DNA of 64,000 nucleotides from Cordia subcordata. Its lineage: Eukaryota > Streptophyta > Magnoliopsida > Boraginales > Cordiaceae. Below the pieces are notes generated by a model that did no database searches, was not told the DNA's origin, and worked only from the letters and a program-made list of their open reading frames with translations. How positions within the stretch are numbered: the stretch's first letter is position 1; the number at the start of each line of letters is the position of its first letter. Made by a program: the position numbers and the translations under genes. The stretch is taken from assembly GCA_028554755.1 (NCBI GenBank), contig JAPTOF010000016.1, positions 11,568,001 through 11,632,000 on the forward strand, written 5' to 3'. This document shows positions 47,541 to 59,500 of this stretch, piece after piece.

Positions 47541-47900
47541 GGTTCGTTTGCGTTCTTTTCTCATGTGTTTTGGGTAGTTGCTTTATTTATTTTCTTCGCT
47601 TTTTCATTATAGTTTGTTTAGTTTTTGCTTATCCTATTTCTTTTTTATATTATCTTGCTTTGGTACTTGTTTATTTATTCTTGTTTTTGTTTTCATTTTA
47701 TTTTTTGAAGACTTTCTACAATTGTGGTTTATTTGCTGTAGACTTAGGTTTGTTGAAGTTTTTGGGGGTTGAAGTGGCCGGAGTTAAGATAGTTATGCAT
47801 GCTTGGTAGGAGATCCCTTAGAAATCCCCTAGTTCCCCTTAATCCCGAACCCGATAGGATTGCTAAGCATTTTAGGAATTTAGGAGATCTTCTTGAGGAG

Positions 47901-48928
47901 ATGGCCGATCCTAATCATCCTTTTAATCCACCCATTTCCCCAATGAATCCCATTCCACCTCATATCACCATGGGCATCAAGCCCAAGATCATTTTAGACA
48001 AGAGCCCCTTAGACTAGATCCACCCATAGATGAGGCACCCACTCTTAGGCAATTCTTCCTCTCCGAAGCCTTTGAGCCTAATTTGGCTATTCAAATTTTA
48101 GGTTTGGGGGAGACGAACTTCAAGATTAAGCCTAATATGTTAGCCACGTTTTCTTCCTTCTACGGGAGAAGTAACAAGAGTCCTCTAGAATATATTACTG
48201 ACTTTGTTGAGATGAGTTCCACTCTTCATGTCCCCATTGTCTCCCAAGAGGTCATACGTCTAAGATTGTTCCCTTTCTCTCTTAAGGACAAGGCTAGGGC
48301 TTGGTTGTATTCCTTACCTAATGGTTGTATTATTACATGGGCTGAGCTTCAATCTAAGTTCTTTAAAAAATTCTATCCCATGGCCAAGACAGCCGACCTT
48401 AGGACCGCCATTATGATGCTCTCCCAACATGATCTAGAATTTTTTCATGAGGCTTGGGAAAGGTTCAAAGATCTTTTTAGACAATGTCCACACCATGGGT
48501 ACGATAATCATAACGTATTGCAATAATTCTTTCGAGGCTTAAATGAACAAAATAGGATGATGGTCAATGCCGCCTCTGGTGGTGGCTTCTATCTTTTGAA
48601 ACCGACTGAGGCATGGGAGAAAATAGAGTTGATGGTCGAAAATGCTTTTCAAAACTTTACTATGGAAAGGTCTAGTCATGGAGGTAATAAGAGAAGTGTT
48701 AGTGAGGTTGGAGTTTCTTTAGATTTAGCCACTAAGGTAGAGGCCTTGACAAATAAGTTAGATCAATTTATTTCCTTGTCTCTTTCATCCCACGGTCATA
48801 GGACTAGTTCCGTAGGTTCTTCTTCCGCCCCTTTAGTTGTTGAGGTTTGTGCATTTTGTTCTGACTCGTCTCATGAGACCCTAGCTTGCCCTTTAGCATC
48901 CCAGTTTCCCGAGTTTATGAAGAAGTAA
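47901..48928 (+). pseudogene. gag pseudogene of element A
   Basis: ATG at 47,901 opens MADPNHPFNPP. The frame stops at 48,017, and the capsid continues in another frame at 48,083-48,526 with FYGRSNKSPLEYITDFVEM, RLFPFSLKDKARAWLYSL, FFKKFYPMAKTADLR and FHEAWERFKDLFRQCPHHG, the conserved retrotransposon capsid blocks. A TAA at 48,524-48,526 interrupts it, and 48,557-48,928 carries the remainder with a zinc knuckle CAFCSDSSHETLAC (C-x2-C-x4-H-x4-C). The frameshift and stop make it non-functional as read. Confidence 0.85.
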
Positions 48929-49639
48929 GTGTGTGCCACTTAAGGTTATTCTTGTGAGTATAATTCGTACTCGAACACATACAATTCGGGTTGGTGGGAC
49001 AACCCAAAATTTTCTTAGACGCAAGTTTAGCATGAATCTTCCTCTTCCTAACCCCAAGTCTTCCCAACCCTAAGTCTCACTCCAGCAGCGACCTCGTCCT
49101 GCTAATCCTCTAAGGTTTTATTATGTCAATCAAGCTCGCCTTCCTAGTACTCCTCAGCCACAGGCACTTTTTGCTCCCTTTAGTAGCCAGCCTTTTAACA
49201 ATGACAGGATGAAGATAATGCAGTTCATTTAGAACCAACAGTAGGAATTAGCAGAAAATAGGCAACAAATGGGTAGGTTTGAGGCACAGTTAGGATAGAT
49301 TGCTAGTCAGTTGAGCGCTAGAGACCCCGGGAAATTGCCTTCTCAATAGAAGGTAAACCCTAGAGTCCAGTCCTGTTCCTCCATTGACACCACTTATCCC
49401 CCTCAGGCCTAAGCTAAGGCTGACACCACTCTTAGGAGCGGTAGGATAGTAGATAATAGGGCAGGAGTTGACTTTGCTGTGCCTGTACCTAGTGGTCTTT
49501 CTGAGTCTAGAGAGCCACATAGTAGCTCTATTGAGAAAGATTCTAGAGAGGGCCTTGTTGAGAGAGTTAATCCTATTAGAGACCATGGAGAGAGTAGTAC
49601 TTCCCGCCCTTATTAGGAGAGAAATGAGCCTATTGATGA

Positions 49640-50250
49640 TTCCTATGTGTCTAGAGGGGTTGCACCTAAAGTTCCCTTCCCATCGGTTTTAGAGAGGCCT
49701 ACACATTGTGGAGATTCTAGGTTTTTCAAGGTTTTAGAGCATTTTAAAGACCTTAAGGTCAATCTTCCTTTGATAGATGTGATACTTTCCATTCCCTTCT
49801 ATTCTAAGTTCTTCAAAGACCTTTCTACAAATAAGCGTAGGTCATCAAATATTCCTAAGAATGTGAGGCTTATGGAGAAAGTGAGTAGTATTTGTACTTC
49901 GGGCCTCCACCCAAGATGAGTGACCCTGGAGCCTTCACTAGTCCTTGTAGGATTAAAGAGACCCAGATTGATCACACCTTGTTAGATTTAGGGTCCAGTG
50001 TAAATCTTATTCCTTACTCCATCTATCAACAGCTAAGTCTAGGTGAGTTGTCCCCTACATGTTACTCTTCAGCTAGCTGATAGGTCCGAGCGTAGACCTA
50101 AGAGTGTGGTAGAGGATGTTATGGTCTAGGCAGATGAGTTCGTGTACCCTGTTGACTTCATAGTGTTAGATATGGACTCGGGACATGACTTTAGACATTT
50201 CATTCCCCGTTCTATTAGGTCGCCCCTTTCTTGCGACCACGGATGCTATT
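49640..50250 (+). pseudogene. Aspartic protease region of element A
   Basis: After the linker blocks KVPFPSVLERP and DLKVNLPLIDV, a frame at 49,892-50,080 holds the protease active-site block LLDLGSSVNLIPYSIYQ; DLGSS stands where Athila elements have DLGAS. Further downstream reading needs frame changes and includes stops, so cleavage activity is not expected. Confidence 0.75.
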
Positions 50251-50879
50251 ATTCATTGTAGGTGAGGGTTATTAGAGATGAAATTTGGGAATTTGAGGTC
50301 CATCATGAAGGTCTCCAAGGCTGTGAATAGGGCTAGTGTAGGATGAGAGGATGGAAAAGAGTGCTTTATAGTTGACATGATTAATTCATGCATTGAGGAC
50401 TTTGTAGAGAGAACTATGACCGATGGGGAAGAATTGAGAAAATTTGAGGATTTGTTGACTAACTTTGATTTAGACACCTTAGAGTGGAAATGTGTATCTT
50501 CTACCTTTTGAGTTGAGAATTCTTCGATTGATAAGTCACTTGAGGTTAATCCTTCTAGTCTTGATTCTAGTGATGTTCCCATTGATGATGTTGAGGTTAA
50601 GGCTTCTTTGGTTAAGCCTAGTCCTTCTTTAGAACTCACACCTCTTCTCAACCATTTGAAGTATACATTCCTAGGCCCTACTAAGACCCTTCTGGTTATC
50701 ATAGCTTCCAATCTTTCTAGAGATTATGAAGAGCGTCTCTTAGAGTTCTTAGGAAACATAGGAAGGCTATAGGGTGGAAAATTGATGATTTGAGAGGAAT
50801 TGACCCTTCGGTTTGCATTCATCGTATTCATCTTAAGCATGGAGCCATTCCTTCTAATGAGATGCAAAATAGGCTAAAA

Positions 50880-52140
50880 CCCACACATGAGTGAAGTAGT
50901 TAAGAAAAAGATCATTAAGCTTTTAGATACAGGCATTATTTATCCAATCTCTAATTGCGAGTGGGTTAGCCCAGTCCAAGTTGTCCCTAAGAAACCTGGG
51001 ATCACAGTTGTAGAAAATTAGAGAGGAGAGCTTATCCCTATGCATACTCCCATGGGTTGAAGAGTTTGTATTAACTATAGAAAGCTCAACTCTAAAACTA
51101 AGAAGTATCATTTCCCATTGCCTTTTCTAGATCAGATTTTAGATAGAGTAGCTGGACATAGCTACTATTGCTTTCTAGATGGCTATTTTGGGTATAATTA
51201 GATCCCCGTGTTTCCCAAGGATGAGGAGAAGACCACCTTTACTTGACCCTATGGAACTTTTGCCTATAAGAGGATGCCCTTCGGTCTTTGTAATGCCTCA
51301 GCGACTTTCCAAAGGCATATGATGGCCATTTTTAGTGACATGATAGAGAAGCATTTAGAGATTTTCATGGATGACTTCTTAGTCTTTGGTGATAGTTTTC
51401 AAGAGAGGTTAAGTCATCTCTCTTTAGTTTTAGACCGATATGTGGAGAAGAATCTAGTCTTGAGTTGGGAGAAATCCCATTTCATGGTGTAACGAGGGAT
51501 AGTGTTGGGTCATGTAGTCTCAGCTAGTGGTATTCCAGTTAACTCGGCTAAGGTAGAATTGATTGAGAAGTTGTCTGTCCCTAAGTGTGTTAAGGATGTT
51601 AGATCTTTCTATGGCATGTAGGTTTCTACCGTAGATTTATCAAGGATTTTAGCCATATAGCGCATCCCTTATCTAGGCTCTTAGCACAAGATGTTCCGTT
51701 TGAATTTGATGATGAGTGTGTTAGAGCTTTTAATAGGTTAAATCCTTAGTGTCTACGTCCCCGATTATTTAGCCACCTGACTATAGTCTGCCGTTCGAGG
51801 TTATGTGTGACGTATCCGATTATGCAATATGACCTGTTTTAGGTCAACAGCGAAATAAGTTGCCCCATGTAGTGTGCTATGCTAGCAAGACTCTTGATGA
51901 AGCCCAAAAACACTATACCACCACAGAAAAAGAGCTTCTAGTAGTAGTCTTCTCCCTCATCAAGTTTGGGTTGTATATCCTAGGGTCTAAAGTGATTGTC
52001 TACACCGATCATGTGGCATTGAGGTATTTGTTGTCTAAGAAAGAGTCTAAGCCCCACTTGATAGGTGGTTGCTCTTTATTCAAGAATTTGATGTTGAAAT
52101 TCAAGATAAGAAGGGTAGTGAAAACTTAGTTGTGGATCAC
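50880..52140 (+). pseudogene. Reverse transcriptase-RNase H region of element A
   Basis: Blocks appear in order: KKKIIKLLDTGIIYPI, WVSPVQVVPKKPGI, RVCINYRKLN, FCFLDGY-like palm motif, MPFGLCNASATFQRHM, and the catalytic FMDDFLVFG (about 51,367-51,393) in the open frame 51,274-51,492. RNase H follows with CYASKTLDEAQKHYTTTEKE and VYTDHVALRYLL (51,860-52,060). In-frame stops occur near 51,058, 51,202, 51,243 and 51,490, and a frameshift near 51,620. Confidence 0.85.
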
Positions 52141-52189
52141 CTTTCCCGTCTTGTTCGTGAGTCTTTTAACGATCTATCTCTTTTTCGTG

Positions 52190-53365
52190 ATTCATTTCTC
52201 GATGGGCAATTATTTTTTGTCTCTCATCACTCACCTTGGTTTGCTCACGTTGTCAATTATCTTGCCATAAAATGTTTTCCCTCCCATTGGGGGAAAAGAG
52301 AGAGAGAGAGATAGGTTCCTAGCACAAGTGAGCCATTTCTTTTGGAAGGATCCCTATCTTTTTAAAGTATGTGCAGATCAAGTGATTCGCCGGTGTGTGC
52401 TCGAAGATGAATTTGATAGCGTGTTGAATATGTGTCACAATGAAGGGTGTAGAGGTCATTTTAGTGGAAAGAAGACTACCGCGAAGGTCTTGCAATGTGA
52501 ATTATTCTGGCCCACTCTCTTTAGGGATGCCCAAGAGTATTGTAAAAGGTGTCTTAGATGTCAACAATCTGGGTCTATCTCTAGGAGACACATGATGTCT
52601 TTATCCCTTATTATTTCTTATGAGTTATTTAATGTTTGGGGTATAGATTTCGTGGGACCATTTCCATTTTCCTTTGGGTACCAATACATTTTAGTGGCCA
52701 TAGACTATGTGTCCAAATGGGTTGAGGCTATTCCCACACACACGAATGACCATAGGGTAGTGGTGAAATTCATTAGGGAGAACATTTTCTCTATATTTAA
52801 AGTCCTTAGGATCTTGATTAGCAATGGGGGATTGCATTTTTGCTATAGAACTTTGGAGGCCTTGTTGAGGAGATATTCAGTTACCCATAAGGTTGTTATC
52901 CCTTATCACCCACAAACTAGTGGACAAGTAGAGGTGTCCAATAAGGAGATCAAGCACATTTTAGAGAAAACTATTAGGCCTGATAGAAGCTATTGGTCTA
53001 TTAGATTGAATGATGCTTTATGGGCTTACCGTATCGCTTTTAAAACTCCCATTGGTATGTCTCCACATTGATTGGTTTATAGGAAAGTTTGTCACTTGCC
53101 GGTAGATCTAGAGCATAAGGCTTATTGGGCAATCAAGGCCCTAAACTTTGATTTGGCAAGAGTGGGTGAGAAAAGAAAGCTTAACCTAATAGAATTGGAG
53201 GAGCTTAGGTTTGAGGCGTATGAGAATGCCAAGCTTTATAAAGATAGGATGAAGAGAATTTATGATAAACATATTCTTAAGAAATCATTCTCTCTCTCTG
53301 ATAAAGTTTGGTTATTTAACTCATATTTGAAGCTCTTTCTAGGTAAGCTCAAGTCAAAATAGGAT
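52190..53365 (+). pseudogene. Integrase region of element A
   Basis: The 247-codon frame 52,328-53,071 contains the zinc-binding domain (His...His...CKRC..C within 52,430-52,565), the core start [18 protein letters not shown], a block ISNGGLHFC and [11 protein letters not shown]. The second catalytic Asp of the D,D-35-E triad, normally in S-D-G-G, is Asn here. A TGA at 53,069-53,071 separates the C-terminal part (53,072-53,362) with KLNLIELEELRFEAYENAK and KVWLFNS. The lost Asp alone would abolish integration activity. Confidence 0.85.
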
Positions 53366-54915
53366 GGTCCGTATGAAGTGTTGGTTGCCTACCTTTCCAG
53401 AGCGGTCAATATCAAGGATCTTGACTTGAAGGATGGTTGAGAGATGATAGTGAACGGCAACGCCTAAAGCATGCATATGATCCGAGCATGGCTGGTGTGG
53501 AGGTTTTAATGTTTCAAGATCCCATCTATAGAGGTTGAAGATAAGTTGGTGATTGCCTGGCTGACGGCATGGTGGCTAGCGCTACTAAGAGGCAACCTAG
53601 GTTCAATTTTGCAAATTTGCATTTGTTTCACTTTCTTTCCTTTTTGTTTTCCTTCTTTTCTGTTGCCCACACTAAAGTGTTGAATCCTAATCCTTTATCC
53701 TATAAGATATACCGTTGCTTATTGTTGCACATGCCAATGCAAGCTTGTATAGGTAATGCCACTAACCTTATTTTGTTGGTGAGTGTTTGTGAATTAAGAG
53801 TTATAGGTTTAGTATTATGGTGATTTATCATTGGCATGGTGAGCTTTAAAGACAATACAAGGTTGTATCAATCCTTTCTCTACTTGTTCTCCATGTTTCT
53901 ACCTCATCCCCGCTACTTTTTGTAATCCCAATTTGCTTGTTTATGTGCTTTGTTTTATTTGCTTGAGGACAAGAAAAGTTTAGGTTTGGGGGTGTGGGAG
54001 TTTGGTTTTCTCGTTATATGCTTTGTGTAGGGTAGATGTGCATTATGTGCTTAAAATGGTGAAAATTTTTCAAATTTGATGCATGTAGAGTTATTTATAT
54101 CTTGGTTGATCTTTGTGTTGGCTATTGTGATTGACTCAATAGATTGGTGAATATGAGTTGCATTGTGGGGAGTGAATAAAGTGGATTGAAAAGCAGGTCT
54201 TGGAGGGAATGCCCTTGGAAGTTATAGGGAGTGAGTACCTTTAAAAATGACCCTTGTAGCCACCCCTAGCTTGGTAGGAAAGTGTTAAAAAAGGGGTTGT
54301 TGATATGAGTGCCTCTTCCTTAATTGGTTCTTTTTTATGTGCCAAAGCCTTTCCTTTTCTTTTCTTTTTGTGTGAATACAATGCAAAGCATGAAAAATCC
54401 AAAAAAATTGAAAATGGCAAAAGGTGAAAAAATATAAAAAAAAATTGAGAAAGAGAAAAAGCGAAAGACACTAAAAAGTTCTGTTAATATGTGCATAAGT
54501 GACACAATGTCAACTTAGCATATGCTATCATCTTTGTAGATATGTGAATAAGGCTTTTATAACCCATTACATTTGTATATTCTCTCATCTTGTCCTTAAG
54601 GCTTTGTGCATATTGGGGAGGCCATGTTAGTTGAGGTGACACGAAATATCAACATCTCGAGTGCGTGAGTTAGAATCCTAGACTTGTGGTGGATTGGGTA
54701 CTTGGGAAATTCCCAAGAGGAACAAGGCCCTTTATAAGTCAAGGAAGGATCCAAAGAGACTTGAGGATCTCTCCACAATAGGAATTCCCCATTCATGCTT
54801 CTTAGACTAACTTTGATAGCGAGTCAATCCCTTAGGTAACCCTTTGCATCACCTTTAGAAATAAATTTAAGATTAGGCTTGCTTGAGGACAAGCAAGGAG
54901 AAAGTTTGGGGGTGT
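53366..54915 (+). other. 3' non-coding region and purine tract of element A
   Basis: About 1.5 kb between integrase and the 3' LTR, with T-rich stretches and two copies of the GCTTGAGGACAAG...AAAGTTTGGGGGTGT/TTTAGGTTTGGGGGTGTG block (about 53,958-53,998 and 54,878-54,915). The second is the functional purine tract position next to the LTR; the first is a duplicate about 920 bases upstream. No third gene is recognised. Confidence 0.6.
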
Positions 54916-56839
54916 TGATGTGTTGTGTTTTTGTGTGTGTTTGCATTGTTAATTGCCTATGTTTTAGAGGTATCTTGAGCTTTAAAAGATGCATTAGTAT
55001 AGTACATATACTAGAATTAGGCCTAAGCGTAAACAAATGTATATAGTTGAGTTTCTAAGTCAAATGCTATACTAAGTGCTTAATTTTGTGCCTCAAGTGA
55101 GCTACAGGGCTAAAACGGAGCTTGAATGAGGATGAACAAAGAAGATAGAAGAGGTATGGGTTGTGTGATGAAGACCGAGAGCAAGAAAGAGAAAATAGAT
55201 GGCCAACTGGAGGAGTTGGTCGACCTAGAAAACTTGTCGGTTGACCGGCTAGGTTGACTAGCCACTCTAAAGAGGAACTCATTTTCAGCCGGTCAACTCC
55301 CTTAAAGAGTTGGTTGACCGGCTAATCCAGAGAGCATCACTATGAAAGCCGGTCGAGCTAAGAAGAAGAGCCGTTCGACAAGCAATACGCAGCAAATGAT
55401 ATAAAAGCATGATTTTTAGCTTTTAAAGGAGATTATCTTTAGACCCAACACAGACACAAAAAACCCTAGCTACACCACCTCTAATTCACACATAATCACA
55501 CACTTCTCACCTAGATTCAAGCTTGCTTGGAGGGTTTCAAATGCTTGGATTAAAGCTACTCAAAGATTTTGTACAAGAATTGCTAGGATGGTAGGGGAGT
55601 CTTCTATTCGCTCTTTCATCCTCTTTTATATTATTTTTGAGTAGATTTGTTTAGGGTGATGATACTTGTGTAATAGGTTGATTCTATATTTCTATATTAT
55701 TGGATTTAATGGCTTAATGTATATACATATGCTATGTTTTTTTGGTTTCAATGGCTATTTTTCAATACATGTATAGGTGTTTGATGATATGCCTAAGAGA
55801 GTTGCAGATGTATAAATTGAAGTCTACTTACTACTAAACACCTTTAATCCATTCTATAATCATGTCTATATATTTATGTGTGGATCTTGTGAAGTGGGTA
55901 ATGCTTATATTCCTGTTTATAATCCATTCTATAATCATGTCCATATATTTATGTATGGATCTTGTGAAGTGGGTAATGCTTATATTTCTGTTTATGTGTA
56001 TGTTTGCATGCCCAGTAATAAATATGACCTTAATATTACATACATGTTGGCTCAAAAGTGCTTTTAATGGTGTAATCCGAGCATGATGATATTTGGTAGT
56101 TGAATAAGCCCATTTATTCGCGAACACCTTGGCCTAGAACATGTATGAATGTGCTAATAGGTCAAATCTGCTTGTAGTAACCCTAGAATGATGAGGCATA
56201 ATTTAAGGCTAGTTTAAATCGAGTTTTCTTTGGCTTTAAATCTAGCCAATAGGTTTTTGGGTAGATTTAGTCGACCTTAGCAACACTAGGTCTTGGTTTT
56301 AAATCTAGCCACTGGTTAAGGTACTAGGGTAGGTTCATTCTAGGTCACCTGGGAAGCTAATTGGTCACTCTGAAGGCCCTAGATCATAAGGATCACGCCG
56401 TAGCTCTAGGAGGTAGTGCCTAGGAATGGACCTGCACTGAGTCTTAGGGAGAAATTAAGACACTAATTAAGCAACCTAGTTAAAAGAGCAATCGGTCATT
56501 AAGCCATTCTATGTAAATCCCATAGCATTTGAGTCTAGGATCACCCATTAGCAAGTAGACGTCAACCTAATCCCTTCCATTTGTTAGTTCCCTCTAGATA
56601 GTTTGTCTATATCCTTTCCATTCCTATAGTGTAGTTTTATTTTCTTTAGCTAGAGCTCTCGATTATCCAAAAACACAAAAAATAGTTAGTTTCCTTTTAG
56701 GCATCCTCTAGGAGACACACGTATAGAATCCATCCCACAATATAGCCTCCCTGTGGTTCGACACCGGTTGTCGCACTCACTACATTACAGCGATCCGTGC
56801 GCTTACGGGTCTTTAAAGCTTGCACTCGAGAGACGACCA
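54916..56839 (+). repeat. 3' LTR of element A
   Basis: 1,924 bases from TGATGTGTTG to GAGACGACCA. It matches the 5' LTR except for point changes, small gaps and a 75-base tandem duplication (55,846-55,920 and 55,921-55,995) that accounts for most of its extra length. Confidence 0.9.
55846..55995 (+). repeat. 75-bp tandem duplication in the 3' LTR of element A
   Basis: Two adjacent copies, each starting AATCCATTCTATAATCATGT, differ at three or four positions. The 5' LTR has one copy, so the duplication arose in the 3' LTR after insertion, or during the last reverse transcription. Confidence 0.9.
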
Positions 56840-58076
56840 GCATACATATCTAGGGCATGGCATTTGAGAATATTCCAGTATATTCTACTACTATGCACAT
56901 AGACATACTTAGATCATACTAATTTAAGCTATAGCACCCGACATGTAAATAATAGAAGCTATTTATGCTATTAAGTATGCACTTACACACATATACATGT
57001 ATACAAGCATACCTAATTCATGTAGTCACCACACAAACACATAGACATGCTAGTATAATGATTTAAAATTGGTTAATAGTATAATAGAATTCAATATATA
57101 TAAGCAACATCATTGAGGCATTTCAAAAAATACATAGACATGTATGTAAAAGGACCTTTGAAACCCTAAGCACAAAGCATATATATATATATATGTATAC
57201 ATGTATATACATATATATATATATACGTATATATGTATACGTATAAACGTATATATGTATATATATATTCAATTCCATCAAGTACCCATAGCAATAATGT
57301 AATAATCAATCCATAATACAAGAGTAAATCACCCTACATAGCTCTAATCATACATAAATTAACTTGGGATAAAAGAGATACCTTTTTATCCAAAGCCATG
57401 TTTTACAATCAAAGAGCTATGCCCAATCCTTGTGTTTGATCCTCTTAGAGGTTTGATTCCAAAGTGTTTTTGTATTTAGAAGCATGTGTGTGAGATCGGA
57501 TTAGGTGGATTTAGGGTTTAGGGAAAATGGGTGCGTATGTATGTGAAAGCTCTCTAAAGTTTTGCCCAAGAAATGGCTAAAAATGAGCTTACAAAGCTGT
57601 CACGCAGGTGTTGCTGAAAGCACTACTAGTCGATCGGCAAGATGAGAGCTAGGTGACTGGTAAAAGCATTTGCCTTCTGCCTCTGCCAGATAGGCAGATG
57701 ATAGAGGCCTGACCGACAGGGGCAGTGTTATGCTCAAATCTCGCACAGTTTTGCTCCGGTTACTCCTGATTGCTCAAGCTTCATCTGTATGCCTTAAAAT
57801 ATGTTTTCCTTGCTCTTTTTAGCCTTGAAACCATTTAGCTTGGTCACTCCATCGACATCTTCAATCCATTCCAAGCGTTTCATCATTTCTTACCTAAAAC
57901 ACATGAAATAAGTGCTTAATATAGTACTTTCTCTATAAGCTTATCTATGTACACTTATATCCTTCTATGCTCAAATGTAGTATAAATACTATACTAAGGC
58001 TACCTAATAAGCACTAAAACACCTTTAAATAAACATAGAAATACAATGCAAAATCACACACAAAACCGACACATCA

Positions 58077-59185
58077 GAATGCACATGTAATCACCTTACG
58101 AAGTGAAAAAGAGCTACTGGATAGCCATTGCCAGACTAGGTGTGGGCATACAAAGTTGACAGCACCTGGAACAGAGAAAGAAAAAGAAAAAAAGGCGTGA
58201 AACATGATGAAAAGACAGTAAACAACAATGAAATTGAGCTTAAAAATGGTATTGAGCTGGTAGTTAAGCCTCTTTTCCTCGAGAGATTTGTGAAGTCTAA
58301 AAAAGAGAAGGAAAAGAAAGAGATTCTTGAGGTTTTTTTGCAAATTTGAGGTAAATATTCCTTTACTTGATATGATTAAATGAGTAACTCGCTATGCAAA
58401 ATTTCTTAAAGAATTGTGCATGAATAAGAAGAAACTTATTGGTAATGAAAAGATAAATGTTGGGGAGAATGTCTCCACCATGCTTAAAAAGGATTTGCCT
58501 CCAAAATGCAAGGACCCAGTTATATTTGCTATTTCATGTCAAATAGGCTTTTTATGTATTAAGAAAGATATGTGTGATTTAGGAGCGTTTATCAATGTCA
58601 TGCCTAAGTCTATCTATTCTACTTTGAATGAGGGACCTTTGAAAGTAGGACCTTTGAAAGCAACAAGAGTTATTATTCAATTAGTTGATAGGTTTTTGGT
58701 TTATCCTGAAGGTGTCCAGGAGATGTTTTAGTGCGAGTAGATGATTTGCTCTTTCTTGGTGACTTTTGGGTGCTTGATATGGAGGAAGATTCATATTTGA
58801 AATCTTGCAAAATTCTGTTAGGAAGACTTTTCCTTAGTGTAGCTAAGGCAAAAACTGATGTGCATAATGGTATTCTCACAATGGAGCTTGATTTAGACAT
58901 TATTAAATTTGATGTTTATAATGACATGAAAAGTCTTAGTGAGATGTCTTTTATTTTTGCTCTAGAAATAGTTGATGATAATAAGTTAAGTGTTACTTCT
59001 TGTGAAAGTCCCTCTCTTGAAAAGTTGAAAGAATCTAAAAAGACTTTTACAGGTAGCACTAATTTGCAGGAACCAATTGCCATGCAGCAGAATAAAAAAA
59101 AGCTAACGGGAGAAATTCAGAGCCAATCAAATCCACCTATGGCAGATAAGAGAGGTGCATATAGGAAGTTACAACCCCAATAGTT
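58077..59185 (+). pseudogene. Aspartic protease region of element C (resumes after the nested block)
   Basis: Directly after the solo LTR the frame gives the HVITLRS block that marks the gag-protease junction of Athila elements. Further on are VKPLFLERFVKSKKEKEKKEI, then (58,414-58,731) KKLIGNEKINVGENVS, LPPKCKDPVIFAI and CDLGAFINVMPKSIY. The active-site triplet is DLG followed by AF where DLGAS is usual. In 58,731-59,183 come VDDLLFLGDFWVLDMEEDS and ILLGRLFLSVAKAKTDVHNG. Stops separate the pieces. Confidence 0.85.
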
Positions 59186-59279
59186 GGAGAAAAGGAAAAA
59201 CGATGCTCGTTAGAAGGCAAAAATGGGCAAGGAAAGGAAAAAAAACTTGCACGAAAAAGTTATTGCCGGAAAATAATTT

Positions 59280-59500
59280 TTAGTTGGAAAAAAATTTTTA
59301 TATCATCACTTTGGTTTTAAATTGTTTCCTGATGATCCATAGACTAAATAGGTAGGTCCTTTTATTATTACTAAATTGTTTTCTTGTGGTACAGTTGAGG
59401 TGAAGGGCTCGAGTAATGACAAAGTCATCAAAGTTAATGGCTATTGGTTGAAGCCTGCTTGTGAAAGAATTGAGTTGAAAAAGCCTCTAGATAAGGCTTA
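59280..59500 (+). pseudogene. Integrase C-terminal remnant of element C
   Basis: A broken frame with HHFGFKLFP, VGPFIITKLFSCGTVEV and VNGYWLKPACERIEL corresponds to the GPF/Y-type C-terminal end of gypsy integrases. It lies only about 100 bases after the protease, so reverse transcriptase, RNase H and the integrase core have been deleted. Confidence 0.7.

Larger units (their letters stand above)
45671..56839 (+). mobile_element. Element A: full-structure Athila-like Ty3/gypsy retrotransposon (11.2 kb)
   Basis: Two long LTRs (45,671-47,510 and 54,916-56,839) enclose gag, protease, reverse transcriptase, RNase H and integrase in the order gag-PR-RT-RH-IN, the Ty3/gypsy order. GCATA flanks both sides (45,666-45,670 and 56,840-56,844). 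A primer-site remnant (AGCACTGTTGCCAGGAGGC) follows the 5' LTR and a purine tract GTTTGGGGGTGT precedes the 3' LTR. Stops and frameshifts interrupt every gene, so the element is structurally complete but not autonomous. Confidence 0.92.
44877..58076 (-). mobile_element. Solo LTR (minus strand) nested in element C, itself split by element A
   Basis: The two halves 44,877-45,670 and 56,845-58,076 together make a 2.03-kb LTR read on the minus strand: it starts TGATGTGTCGG (complement of 58,066-58,076) and ends CGATCA (complement of 44,877 onward). GAATG flanks both sides (44,872-44,876 and 58,077-58,081). Its opening matches the LTR of element B, and parts of its body (about 45,240-45,600) match the A LTR in reverse. 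No internal sequence of its own is present, so it is a recombined solo LTR. A TA/GTATAT microsatellite lies in it at about 57,179-57,270. Confidence 0.85.

Noticed and set aside
57179..57270. TA/GTATAT-rich stretch as a regulatory site
   Set aside because: It is a simple microsatellite within the solo LTR.
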